The position numbers were made by a program, and so were the translations under genes. The notes under the pieces were generated by a model. The model had not been told where the DNA came from. It saw only the letters and a list, made by a program, of their open reading frames with translations, and ran no database searches. Below are positions 35,789-48,600 of a stretch of DNA of 64,000 nt, piece by piece; the first letter of the stretch is position 1; each line of letters starts with the position of its first letter. The DNA is from Bromus sterilis. Its lineage: Eukaryota > Streptophyta > Magnoliopsida > Poales > Poaceae. The DNA lies in contig OX465597.1 in the NCBI GenBank assembly GCA_950022295.1, forward strand, positions 259,223,016 through 259,287,015, written 5' to 3'.

Positions 35789-35793
35789 ATGCT
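35789..35793. repeat. Right TSD of solo LTR G (ATGCT)
   Basis: One transition different from ACGCT at 23539-23543; LTR B resumes after it. Confidence 0.75.
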
Positions 35794-37274
35794 TGGATCT
35801 CCAGGGTGGCGGGCACCTTGTTAGGGAACGCTCCACCAAAGCTATCCGACACGCTGCAATCCATCCTAGGCTCGGCAGAGAGGTTATCCGTCGGACGATA
35901 TCCTATGCGCTCAGGGGTCTAGGTCCCTCACCCTTCCACGCCCCTGCATGGTGCGAGTCTGGCCGGTGAAGCAAAAGAAAATCCAAATACACCGTCCGGA
36001 CGAAAAAGACACCACTTCCCAGCAATCAAGCCGCGGTAATGCTGACGTCTGAAGAGATTTCGAATGAACTACGACGCAGGGGAGCCCATAACACCTTATC
36101 CCACGTGAAGGTAGTGCGTACAGACCAACGGGCCTCTCAAGTCATCCACCGAACCATTTAGCATTTTATGATTATCTCGTAGACAACCGTTATCGCTGTC
36201 AGACTAACAACACAACGGACAACGAACATCAACAAGGTCCACCAGTAACGTCGGGGCCTTCCTTGTCGTCCCATCAAAGCGCGCGGTTACCAACAAGGTG
36301 AACCATCTCCTTACCTTGTCTCGTGTGTGCTCTTGGTACAACTCGACTTTTCATGGTTTGGTAACTCTTGCAGAATACGAGCAGGGGCCAAGCATGCCAG
36401 TAACGTTGGTCGTACCCTCCCTGTCGTTCCCGACGCAATACCGTTCGCGGGCACCGTTGGGTCGCCCGTCTCTTAACTTTAAGGGCACCAGTTGGTTCAG
36501 GTCCCTACCATTAACTGAAACTAGGGGGTATCACCCTCGATGGTAGACTTAAAGAGGTTCGACAGAGACATCAGCGGAATGAACTAAAGAGGTAAACCTC
36601 GTATAATCCCGGTGAAGCTACGCTACTGAGCTAAAGAGAGTGAAATACGAGTCCATCCACTCGTAAGTCAAACTCGAGGCGACTCGGCAGAGTCTCGCCG
36701 TTGTAGGTTCCTTAGGGCATCTGCATTGATTCGTACCTGTTGCAGTTATAATATTTTGTAATCCAAGTTCACTCACCAGAGTTATCACGGTCCCGCTATT
36801 CTAAACCTAGCTAACAATGCGCAGGGTTTACTGCTGAATATAATATAATTATAAGGAAGCATAGGATAAAGGAATGTTCATCAAGGGGCGACAATGACAG
36901 GCTATGCATTTGAATAGGTAAGCAACGTAGCAGCAACAACAATGCCTAGCGCAAGAAAAGTACGGAAAGATAGGCGATATCTGGGGAAGGAAAATGACTC
37001 TGCTTGCCTGGAAGCTCGACGGTACGGGTACGGTTGTCGACGAAGTAGTCGTACCCAGCAGCGGTGTAGTCGGTGGCAGCAACGGGGTCTACCGGAGAAT
37101 AAGGGGGAGAAACAGTAAATACACAACAATAACAACAATACAAAGGTATGACATGGCAGATACAAAGCAATGGGGCTCTAACGTAGTGTTCGGTGATTTG
37201 CTCGGAAAAGGAATTTATCCGGGGTTGACTCATCAGTATCGATTGATTAGCGAATAGATGATCCAGAGGGGAAG
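35794..37274 (-). repeat. LTR B, segment 2 (minus strand, LTR middle)
   Basis: Continues the reverse copy from segment 1: TTGGATCTCCAGGGTGGC and onwards is the complement of about 5170-3690 in LTR 1 of A, with substitutions and indels. It ends where element C is inserted. Confidence 0.83.
37270..37274. repeat. Left TSD of element C (GGAAG)
   Basis: Exact match to 49918-49922. Confidence 0.9.
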
Positions 37275-40200
37275 TGTAACAGCCCAGAATTTTCACCCAA
37301 ATTAAAAAAATTGTTTGTTGCATTATTTTGTTGATTGCAAAAATTGTTTGCAGTACTTGCTTCACCGAATTACTAATCGGTGAATATTCTCCCCCTTTCT
37401 TGTATCGGATGCGTGACTAAACCTTTTTCCCAAACGGCACACGACCTTTGCGACACCGGGGTTTCACCCGAGCACCCTCGCAACTTCCGTCACACGACCA
37501 ACCATCGCCATCGGTACAAAAAATCCCATTTAATAATTAAACGGATTATTATATTGGGCGCCAGAAAATGTTCTCGGAACGGTAACGAAGTGAGGTACGA
37601 TTTACGGGCTCGCCGCGCTGAGCGCGTGGTTCGAGATTTCCACCGAATCGGAGGTCGTATGGACTCCCGGCGGTTAGAAACATGGAGTACCGGGCGCGAG
37701 AGAGAAAACCCGAGGGTGTTTGCGTAAACCTGCCATCCAGGCCAGCCTATATAAAGACCACCACTCTCCCCTAGCCCTTCTAGGGTTTCCCCCATGAAAA
37801 AATTGCAGCCACTCCCCTGTAAATTGCCCAGATCTGCTCTCTAGCCCCTCCAATTTTGAAACCCAAGCCTCCCAGCAAATTCTAGCCTTCAGATATGGCC
37901 ACCGAAGGCTTAGATCGTGCCACGTAGCCCTCTCAGCCTCCCACCAGTAGCTCCAGCCGGTTCGGGCCCCGCCGGGCCAAGCAGCCTCCGCCGCGGGCCC
38001 GCCGGGGCCCATCCGACGACCACCGCGCGCCCTCATCGTGGAGAACCCGCCGTCGCCGCGCCGCGCGCGCGCTCTGTTGAGCTCCTCCACATGTCGGCCT
38101 CCGCCTTCCCTCCATCTCCTCCCCTCACCCCCTTTCTCCTTCTCCTTCGTAGCGTCGCCGCACCGGAGACGGCGACCGCCCGCGCCATGGTTGTGGTCCT
38201 CCCCGAGCCGGAGCTCGCCCCGCGCCGCTAGGACCCGCGCCGCCGCGCCCTCCGGGCGCCTCCCGGGTCCGCCTGCACCTCGCCGGAGGCCGGCGTCGCG
38301 CCGCCCCCACCTGCTCGTCGGGATCGTGAGGATCCCGTCCAGCCAACCACTGCCGAGCTCGGCCGGTGAGCCCAGCCGGCCTGCCCAGCACCGCCTCGCC
38401 AGCCCACGGCTACCCGACGCCCAGGGCGACCGTGGCCTATCCTTCGCCTCCTCGACCAGTTGGGCCTTGGTCCATGGTGAGGCCGAGCCACCCTTTTTTC
38501 CCCAAGTGTTTTTCTTTTTTAGTTTTTTGCTAAGTCCGAGGAATCTGTTATTTTATTCTTTCTTTGCGCGTAGTATTGCGAATGAACCGTAGGCCGGACG
38601 AATTTGCGCCCAACATGAAAAGTGCTCAGTTTTGTGTGCTCTAACTATTTTCTTTAGTGAGTTAATTTATTTGATGTCATCTAGATGTTGTAAATCATTG
38701 TTAAAGTGGGCACCAGAATGTTTACTGCTGATGTTGTTATTTTATTCAAACTTTGGTTGATGATTGTGTCACATCCATGAGGCCTATGATGTTGATTCTT
38801 TCTTGTATGCGTTAAGCATCATGTGTAATTCAATTCTATGCTTTCCCTTGTCATGTTTTCCTGTTGTAGCTATATTAATTCTTGCTCCAAAGTGGTGACC
38901 TGGATAACATGTGCTGCTGTTTATGTTTAGTTACAACTTTGATGCCTTATAGTTAGTGATACATGTTTCATATGAAGTAGCTCCAATGTAATTATTTGCT
39001 CCTTGTTATGTTTAGTTTGATGCCATCTTTTTATTTGACATGATATGGTTATTGTTCATATATTTATCAAGATCCCAAAGTGCAACCCTGTTGTTTGCTG
39101 TCACATGCCCTGTTTTTCACCAAGTCCCTAGACGAGTAGTATTTTCTTGCTTTTTGCATGGGTCACAATTACTTGTTCCTGATGCTCATATACATGAAAA
39201 TTTGTTGCCATGCCTTCCTTGTCATGTCTACTGTTAATCCATGTCATTTTGGTGCATGTTTGAATTCAGTAGCTAATTTTTTCATTGCTCTAAAGTATGC
39301 TCCCTGATGTTATCATCTTGTACCCGTAAATTGTGATGCTTGTATCTTTTTAACCGTAAATCCGTTTGGAGTGTTCTTTACATGTAACTTGACTAGAAGT
39401 TCATGTACTTTGTGTTTATGCCATTGTTTGTTGTTGTTAACCAACCTAAAATATTGTTTAGGAAAGACCATTACAAAATGATTAAATTGTTGTGGGGTAC
39501 TTAGCGATATGCAATGTCTAGGATTTTACCTCACTTAAATTGACTAGCATAGATTATTTACTTTATGCTTCACATCTTGGCATGTTTGTGTGCTATGCAA
39601 TGCTTGAGTGAGATGCCATGTTAACAACCTTTGCTCATGTTGTGTAGCTACACAACTTGAACCATTCTAAATGTGCGGTATCGTCGTGTGTGACAAATAC
39701 TCCACTTAACATGTTAGTAACCGCTCTCGACGATAGATGCGATATAGTATTGCGTTGTTTCGTGTTGCATTCCTGTTCTTGATTGATGGTGATTTCTCCT
39801 TAGTAATAGATGTTTGCTCGTCGATTGTCTTTGCAGTGTTTCCTCCTTGTGTGCTCTCGCGGTTACTCTCGGAGATGTTGCGAGCTTGCGATCGACTACA
39901 CCTTCGGTTTCGTCTTCTCATCGGGTAAGGGGGAGCATATATCATGCTTATAACTTTAGGCTCACTCGTGCCTAGGTATAGGATAGAATGATTACTTGAT
40001 CCTACCACTTCATATTCATGCCTCTCAAATAAACCCAAACAGCCATGTTCTCCACATCCCAGCAAACCTTGTTCGGCTATGTTACTATTGCTCGCTGCTC
40101 AGCCACTTCTTAGTATGCATGCTAGGATGCTATCAACTGTTACCTCCCGTTACTCCTTGGATTGGGCTATCACACTATTATATTGTTGTGGATGATATGA

Positions 40201-41529
40201 TTATTATAATGTTGCCTATACTCGATGAAGGATTGAAGGTCTAGGCTATCCCGCCCCGACGCTTTGTTCTATTCGAGTCACCTAGGACCCGAGTTCCAGG
40301 TATTGTATCTCTTGGCGAGCGTGCCTAACCACGTGTGGGATGCTATGGGGTCCCCTTTTCTTACCTACCTAGCTTCAAACATTTCTAGTGGTGGCCCAAG
40401 CTGATTTACCATTTGAAAAGTGTGTGTGACTGGTCCGCGGCCGGCAGATTTCAAACCACTTGGGCCAGCGGAGACATGGTTTCTCTTGTTGGTCCACCCC
40501 AGGGAGCTAGGGGGCTGCCCACATGGTTTGGGTAGCTAATCCGACCTCGTCCAGACGGTAGAGGCGAATTCGAGAGCGCGACCGGCTTTTGAGTTGGATG
40601 TTGACTCACCGGGTGCCACCCAGATTTGTTCGTTGTTAGTTAGAGGGATTATGACGTCTGGACTCTCGGAACAACTCTTCAATGAGTGTCTTTAACGGGC
40701 CCGACTGAGAGAACCAACGTGAGTGCGGAGCCTTGTAATGGGAAGTTGGTAGACCCCTGCAGGGTTAAATCTTTTCGAGAAGACGTGTCCACGGTTATGG
40801 ACGACTTGAGACCTACTCCTTGTTCATAGACAACAACAACTGAGACAATCTTAATAATTTGATCAACGTGTGTGTGCCTTGACTAACTCTTCTTAGTCGG
40901 GATGCGAAGGGGAGGACAAGGATAGGATAGGTGTTATGATTGCGTAAGTAGCTGATAGCAAGACTTGTTGGAGGCGATTCCTCATCGAATGCTTGGTTCT
41001 CATCTTACTTTAAAATAGATCGATAGCCACTCATATATTGCTAGTGCGACTGCAACCTCACCAGTACCCCCATCTTACCGTGAGAAGTTAGTTACATGAA
41101 TTTTTGATATAGCTCACCCCTTCTTTTATCTTTTACGCACATTATGCAAACGATCTTGGACTTCAGAGGACCTCGACGACCCTTCTTCTAGATGCCTTCG
41201 CGGAGACTCGACGACGACTAGTTAGGTGGATCTCGGCGGAGAGCCTGGACCCGTGTGGTTACGGGAATGGTGTGTTTTACCTTTGCCATTAGGCATTTGA
41301 TTGTAGTCTGTACTCAGACAGGTATCTTCCGCTGATGTATTGTATTAAGGCAATTGTATGCCGATTGTATGAGATGTTGTATCCTTGTACCTGTAATGTT
41401 GTGATATCATGTTGGAAATCCGGGGCATATGGCAGTGGCATATGTCGCGGTGGAACCGATATGTGCTTCATCCCCGGATCTGGATGGAAACATCTAGATC
41501 TGGAACAGTACCGCATATCGGGCCTTACA
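37275..41529 (+). repeat. 5' LTR of element C
   Basis: 4255 bp. It has a consensus TATA box at 37748-37755, then a GC-rich block (about 37900-38450) that gives spurious ORFs, then a long AT-rich tract. No real gene is seen in it. Confidence 0.9.
37748..37755 (+). promoter_or_regulatory. TATA box in the 5' LTR of C
   Basis: TATATAAA, with a C/T-rich stretch and AGGGTTTCCC about 30-45 bases downstream where transcription would start. The same block is kept in the other LTR at 46107-46114. Confidence 0.6.
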
Positions 41530-41532
41530 ACT

Positions 41533-41545
41533 TGGTATCAGATCC
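41533..41545 (+). other. Primer-binding site of C (degraded)
   Basis: TGGTATCAGATCC, three bases after the LTR, one mismatch from the Met-tRNA site TGGTATCAGAGCC. Confidence 0.78.
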
Positions 41546-42296
41546 TTACCGATCGTAGGATCCCTTTTCTGGCCGAGGTCGAGTCTAGACAAAAACTATT
41601 TTGTAATTACTAATTACTGCAGAATAGGTTATAGATGCCAACACATTAGTGACGGGCAAAACTATGCACGTCACTGGTGACACTTATCAGTGACGGGCAA
41701 CATTACGCCCGTCATTGGTAAGTGTCGATAGATGGTTACAAAATATACCAGTGACGGTTGTGTATGGACGCCTGTCACTGGTATATACCAGTGACGTTCG
41801 AAAGAAATGCTCATCACTGGTGTTATATTTACCAGTGACGGGTCGGTTTATATAACTGTCGCTGATTATAAACGTGCCTGGTGTGTTATAAACGGAAAGC
41901 ATATCTCCCCGAATTTTTTTGTCTGCTAGATATTTGGTTAAGCTAAGTACGTTTTGGTTCACATGTAGAACTAAGAATTTACAGAATAGATAATGCGAAA
42001 TTCACAACATCCATTAAACTTAGAAAAATCATGAAAAATTGCGCTCTCAAAGGTGTCGCCGAACTGTCTTCTACTGGTTATTAAAAATCCAGCTTCACCC
42101 AAATCGATGGAGTTTTAGACCGACCTCGTTATTTCGTACTGGGGGTGGATACACCTTTATATGTCGACGCAGGTTGCAACTATAGGTTGAGACATTCACG
42201 GCACGGACGGACTCGATCTCCTCGCGTCTTTTTCTTTCGAACGGAACCAAATCGTAACTGACTCGATCTCTCCCGAGAAGATTTCTCCCGAGCGCT

Positions 42297-42510
42297 CCTG
42301 TCCGCCGCCGCCGCCGCCATTTCTCTCGCCGACACCGCGCCGCAAGGTCTCCCCGCCGACGACATTTCTCTGGCCGACGCTGCACCGCAAGGTCTCCCCG
42401 CCGCCGCCGCCGCCATTTCTCTCGCCGACGCCGCGCCGCAAGGTCTCCCCGCCGATGCCGCGCCGCAAGGCCTCCCCGCCGACGCCGCGCTGCAAGGCCT
42501 CCCGCCACCT
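42297..42510. repeat. GC-rich tandem repeat inside the CACTA element
   Basis: Blocks built from CGCCGCAAGGTCTCCCCGCC and CATTTCTCTCGCCGAC recur about five times with variable spacing and CCG runs. On the minus strand they would code Gly/Arg-rich repeats (GGETLRRGVGERN). Just beyond, CGCCATCGTCGGAACCGCTG is repeated (about 42640-42680). It could be a captured gene leader or first exon; no homologue can be named. Confidence 0.6.
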
Positions 42511-42719
42511 ACGCCGCCGTCGCACGACCCCAACACCGCCGACACCGCCAGTCCTCCCCGCCGTGGCGGCGCCGCCGTCACGGGGGCTGCTGCTGATGGA
42601 CGCCGCCGTCGCCGGAACCGCTGCTGGTTGCCCCTCTTCCGCCATCGTCGGAACCGCTGCTGATTGCATCTCTTCCGCCATCGTCGGAGGACTGCCGCTC
42701 TGCGGCTAGAGACGGTTTA

Positions 42720-44865
42720 TCCCTCTCTCCCCTCTATGCCCGTGTATCTGTATATTTAGCTGAAGGAAATAATTAAATTCAGTTAGGACATCAACTACGC
42801 AAGTTAGATTAGTAGCTAGGACTTTCTTGATTAGTAGTTATGGTTACTGGCGAACTTCCTCAGTTGCAGAAATTACATGGACTGAATATATGCTACACCA
42901 GAACATTTATCTCATATCAAGGTGACATGGTTCAGTTTATCTCCAAACTAGCTGAAACTAGTGTCTGCTAGTGGTTCTGGTGCACCATAAACAGTGTACC
43001 TAGCGTCCTCAGTTGGTCAAGCAAGAATTGGAAATACTCTCTCTAGTTTCGTGAAATGTACAATTCCATACTGGAATGGTTCCCTTCTATACTATACAAC
43101 TACTACCATTAATCTCACAATGATTCATGTGGTTTTATACAATAAGCCCGTGTCCAGGCAGCTAGTAGGAGAAAACCGGTGAGCAATTACCCATGAGTAA
43201 TGTGCTCTCGCCCAGGTAGCTGCCAATGGCGAGCCATCCTAAACCTGGGCGTGTCCCAGGCAGCTAGTAGCAGTTCTGATTTTAGTTGCTAATGGTCACT
43301 TCTGATGCATTTTTTGTGGAAGTTAGAACTGAAACATTTGCTGTACTACGTTATACTAATTTTACTTGCATGATCATTATTTTCTTTGTACTAATTTAGC
43401 CAGCAGACCCTTTATCTTCCTGAATTGTGTAAACATTTGCTGGGCTTGCTACTCGATAACATATGTTGTTATTTACTAAACCTCAACCTATACTTGTCCA
43501 TTGCTCATATTTTAGTTTTTTTTGTTTATTCAACTGTTTGTAGGAATGGAAGATACTTCCGATAGCTACGCATTCATCTGATGATGATTCCCATTCATCT
43601 CCTACTTTTGAGACTGAAGGTACTGCACAAGAAACTACATCGCAATTACATCTATTTGACTTCAAAAGCATGCAAATCTTAGGGATGACTAATACTGCCT
43701 ATTTGAAGATAAGCAACAATAGCCGGTTTCTCTGTTCTTAGCAAAAAATTTGCTGTCTTGGTCAATCTTATTAATATTCAGAGCATGAACCATGAAGAAT
43801 CCTTGCAAATAACATGAGAATTACAAGTGAGTTTGTACATCAAAGCTAATCCTATTTCAAACTACCTATTAGTTAATGATGGGTGAGTAAGAAAGCATCA
43901 GATTACATATGGTGCAGATTTTGATTCGCTTACTATGGTAGAATAAGATAAAATACATACAATGCACAAGAGAAGCTATTCTAATGAATTTTCTTAACGT
44001 ATCAAATCTATCCATGGCTATGCTATTACACAATTTTGTGACATATAATTACCACTACTAAGCAAGATGTATGTCTGTCTAATCATTGCCTTTTATTATG
44101 GGGTACTGTCTAAGCATTGTCACAAGACCGTTTTTTTCAAGAACCTTTTTTCCGCTAATGCGATATCATCCTTAAGAACTGTCCTTGCTACCAAGATATA
44201 GTGATTTCATTTAACAAATATTATGTGAAAATAAGATGTCAGGACTGTCTACATGTCTGAACAATAGATTTATTATGTGATTCCATTTGAAATGCTTATA
44301 TTCCATACTTCTGTTGATTTCAGTCATACACAGATAGAACTAGATAATTTCTATCTTGAGTGCCATCCTACACTAAGAATACATGCAGTGCACAAGCCAA
44401 GGCTGCAGAGCTGTTTCTGGCACATGTAAACCTGTTCTCTGTTTTGCAAAAATATGGTGTATTACTGATTAAGTGTTAAATTGTTTGCCACATGCAGATG
44501 AATGTCAAAAACTGAAGTTGGGTGGTGTTGTGCGCATTGTGATGTGAGCTGAAGTGTTCTTTGTGGCGCAAATCGGTGGATGCTCCATGTTAGCGTTAGT
44601 TTGGGTTGTGATTTTTCTAGGTAGTAGTTGGAGAGCACATGGTAGAAGTTGACGTCTCAGAAGAGTTGAGATTTGAGGTGTTGGTTCCCCTAAATGACAA
44701 CTAATTGTTTTGGATATTGTGCTATCGATGTTAATTCCACTTTGTAGTACTATGAGTATTTGTGATCATGTTTTCTTACCTATGAGTGTTAGTGATTATA
44801 TTGTGTTATCGATGTGCAAATGCAATATTTCTTATTTGTAAAATATATTTTTATTTCAAAAATTT
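42720..44865. other. Central AT-rich part of the CACTA element
   Basis: About 2.1 kb with no ORF of note and many stops in all frames. It has intron-like character (long T-rich runs); short runs such as 43545-43670 could be relics of captured exons, but nothing is recognisable. Confidence 0.4.
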
Positions 44866-45114
44866 ATACAAGTGACGGGCAAGCTATCAAACTAGCAAAT
44901 TATCCGTCGCTGCTAACGATATAGAAGCAATACCGTGAAAACTTACTAGTGACGGGCACGAATAAATGACCGTCACTAGTGAACAGATACCAGTGACGGG
45001 CGGCTGCCCATCACTACTAACCTATTACCAGTGACGAGTTACCAGTGACGGGCGTCTTGCCCGTCACTAGTAGGCCTTTCGGGGCCGTCACTGGTAAGCT
45101 ATTTTGCAGTAGTG

Positions 45115-45632
45115 TAAGTTAGTTATCGGAGAGTAGGATTATTTTTCCTCCTTACCTTTGCTCTGGTCAGGACAAGTGACGTAAGTTTTTTAACTCTCAC
45201 CTTATCCCATTCAAAATTCTAGGATCTCGAGTGTGTGGAGTTTCGGAACCGTTACAATGCCCTGCTTGTAGTGTATTGTCTCTATTCCGATCTCAGGTTG
45301 GGAAATCCTGTAGTACCTTTAGTCTATCCGACTCGGGTTTACATCTTGGTCATCCACTTCAGTCTTCTTGCCTAGTATCCTCACGATTTGAGTGAGAGTA
45401 CTTCCATTGATTGTTGGTTTGAATTGTCGTTCTTCCTCTTGATCTCCTGATGGCTTCGTTCTTTGACGTGGCCATCTCACCGTGGAAAGTTTCTTGACGG
45501 AAGTTTGTCGTTGACATGGAGCAGAGTCCCTTATTGGTGGTGTGGAAGATCATCGACTCTCTTTTCTCTCCCCTCCTCTCCCCCGGATCGTCCAAGATAT
45601 CGGGACTAGATCCCTTGTTGGTGGTGTTGTAT
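45115..45632 (+). other. Right remnant of C internal domain
   Basis: About 520 bp between the CACTA and the 3' LTR. No ORF with a known motif. A repeat of TCCCTTRTTGGTGGTG occurs near 45529 and 45611, the second copy directly at the LTR border, in the place where a polypurine tract is expected; a classic polypurine tract is not seen. Confidence 0.55.
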
Positions 45633-48600
45633 TGTAACAACCCGGGATTTTCACCCAAATTAAAAAAATTGTTTGTTGCATTATTTTGTTGATTGCAAAA
45701 ATTCTTTGCAGTACTTGCTTCGCCGAATTATTAATCGGTGAATATTCTTCCCCCCTTTCTTGTATCGGATGCGGGACTTAACCTTTTTCCCAAATGGCAC
45801 ACGACCTTTGCGACACCGGGTTTCACCCGAGCACCGTCACAAGTTCCGTCACAGGACCAACCATCGTCGTCGGAATGAAAAACCCCATTTAATAATTAAA
45901 TGGATTATTATATTGGGCGCCGGAAAATGTTCTCAGAATGGTATCGAAGTGAGGTACGATTGACGGGATCGCCGCGCTGAGCGCGTGGTTCGAGATTTCA
46001 CCCGGATCGGAGGTCGTATGGTCTCCCGGCGGTCAGAAACGTGGAGTACCGGGCGCGAGAGAGAAAACCCGAGGGTGTTTGCGTAAACCTGCCATCCAGG
46101 CCAGCCTATATAAATACCACCACTCTCCCCTAGCCCTTCTAGGGTTTCCCCCATGTAAAAATTGCAGCCACTCCCCTGGAAATTGCCCAGATCTGCTCTC
46201 TAGCCCCTCCAATTTCGAAACCGTAGCCTCCCAGCAAATCCTAGCCTTCATATCTTGCCGCCGAAGGTTCAGATCATGCCACGTAGCCCTCTCAGCCTCC
46301 CACCAGCAGCTCCAGCCGGTTTGGGCCACGCCGGGCCGAGCAGCCGCCGCCGCGGGCCTGCCCGGGCCCATCCGGCCACCACCGAGCGCCCTCGTTGTGG
46401 AGAAGCCGCCGCCGGCGAGCACCGCGCTGCCGCGCCGCGCGCGCTCTCTAGTGAGCTCCTCCACCCGTCGGCCTCCTCCTTCCCTCCATCTCCTCCCCTC
46501 ACCCCCTTTCTCCTTCTCCCTCATAGCGTCGTCGCGCCGAAGACGGCGGCCGCCCGCGCCATGGCCATGGTCCTCCCCGAGCCGGAGCTCGCCCCGCGCC
46601 GTTTCCTGGACCCGCGCCACCGCGCCCTCCGTGCGCCTCCCGGGCCCGCCTACACCTCGCCGGAGGCCGACGCCGCGCCGCCGCCACCTGCTCGCCGGGA
46701 TCGGGAGGATCCCGTCTAGACAACCGCCGCCGAGCTTGGTCGGCGAGCCCAGCCGGCCTGCCAAGCCCCCGGCCCAGCACCGCCTCGCCAGCCCATGGCT
46801 TCCCGACGCCCAGTGCGACCGCGGCCTATCCTTCGCCTCCTCGGCCAGTTGGGCCTTGGCCCATGGTGAGGCCCGAGCCACCCTTTTTTCCCCAAGTGTT
46901 TTTCTTTTTCGGTTTTTTGCTAAGTCCCACGAATATGTTATTTTATTCTAATTTGCGTGTAGTATTGCGAATGAACCGTAGGCCGGACGAATTTGCGCCC
47001 AACATGAAAAGTGCTCAGTTTTGTGTGCTCAAACTTCTTGCTTTAGTGAGTTAATTGATTTGATGTCATCTAGATGTTGTAAATCACTGTTGAAGTGGGC
47101 ACGAGAATGTTTACTGCTGATGTTATTATTTTATTCAAACTTTGGTTGATGATTGTGTCACATCCATGAGGCCTATGATGTTGATTCTTTCTTGTATGCG
47201 TTAAGCATCATGTGTACTTTAATTCTATTCTTTCTCTTGTCATGTTTTCCTGCTGTAGCTATATTAATTCTTGCTCCAAAGTGGTGACCTGGATAACATG
47301 TGCTGCTGTTTATGTTTAGTGGCAACTTTGTTGGCTTATAGTTCGTGATACATGTTTCATATGAAGTAGCTCCAATGTAATTATTTGCTCCTAGTTATGT
47401 TTACTTTGATGCCATGCTTTTTTTTGCCATGAAATGGTTGCTGATCATATAGTTACCAACCTCCCAAAGTGAAACCCTGCTGTTTGCTGTCACATGCGCT
47501 GTTTTTCACTAAGTCCCTAGACCAGTAGTATTTTCTTTCTTTTTGCGTGGGTTACAATTACTTGTTCCTGATGCTCACATACATGAAACTTTATTGCCAT
47601 GCCTTCCTTGTCATGTCTACTGTTAATCCATGTCATTTTGGTGCATGTTTGCATCTAGTAGCTAATTGTTTCATTGGCCTAAAGTATGCTCCCAGATGTT
47701 ACCAGCTTGTACCCGTAAATTGTGATGCTTGTATCTTTTTAACCGTTACTCCGTTTGGAGTATTCTTTACATGTATCTTGACTATAATTTCATTTACTTT
47801 GTGTTTATGCCATTGTTTGCTGTTGTTAAGCAACCTAAAATATGGTTTAGGGCAGAACATTACCAAATGCTTTAATTGTTGTGGGGTACTTAGCGATATG
47901 CCATATCTAGGATTCTACCTCACTTAAATTGACTAGCATAGATAGTTTACTTTATGCTTCACCTCTTGTCATATTTGTGTGCTATGCCATGCTTGAGTGA
48001 GATGCCATGTTAACAACCTTTGCTCATCTTGTGTAGCTAAACAACTTGAACCATTCTAAATGTGCGGTATCGTCGTGTGTGACGAATACTCCACTTAACC
48101 TGTTAGTAACCGCTCTCGACGATAGATGAGATATCGTATTGCGTTGTCTCATGGTGCGTTCCTATTCATTCTTGATGGTGATTGCTCCGTAGTAATAGAT
48201 GTTTGCTCGTACATTGTCTTTGAAGTGTTTCCTCCTTGTGTGCTCTCACGGTTACTCTCGGAGACATTGCGAGCTTGCGATCGACTACACCTTCGGTTTC
48301 GTCTTCTCATCAGGTAAGGGGGATCATATATCATTCTTATAACTTTCAGCTCACTCGTGCCTAGGTATAGGATAGAATGATTACTTGATCCTACCACTTC
48401 ATATTCATGCCTCTCAAATAAACCCAAATAGCCATGTCCTCCACATCCCAGCAAACCTTGTTCGGCTATGTTACTATTGCTCGCTACTCAGCCACTTCTT
48501 AGTATGCATGCTAGGATGCTATCAACTGTTACCTCCCGTTACTCCTTGGATTGGGCTATCACACTATTATATTGTTGTGGATGATATGATTAGTATAATA

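Larger units (their letters stand above)
41612..45114. mobile_element. CACTA-type DNA transposon in the internal domain of C
   Basis: The right end reads, on the minus strand, CACTACTGCAAAATAGCTTA, a CACTA terminus. The left end (41612 on, AATTACTGCAGAATAGG) is its decayed partner. Both ends carry several copies of CAGTGACGGG or its complement (for example 41684, 41749 and 41833 on the left; 44949, 44989 and 45050 on the right), the clustered subterminal repeats expected of En/Spm elements. The bases TAA after the right end and at 41611-41613 may be the 3-bp TSD, but the left border is eroded. No transposase is recognisable, so it is non-autonomous. Confidence 0.75.

Noticed and set aside
37674..38592. 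ORFs of 80-190 codons in the C LTRs (also 46033-46951, up to 290 codons)
   Set aside because: Same situation: both strands open at once in a GC-rich LTR block, frames not conserved between the two LTRs, no domain.
42095..42681. Gly/Arg-rich ORFs of 133-161 codons on the minus strand in the CACTA element
   Set aside because: Product of the GC-rich tandem repeat, open in several frames; kept only as a repeat.
41609..45117. A clean 3-bp TSD for the CACTA element
   Set aside because: TAA occurs near both ends, but the left terminus is eroded and the alignment of the first two bases is ambiguous.
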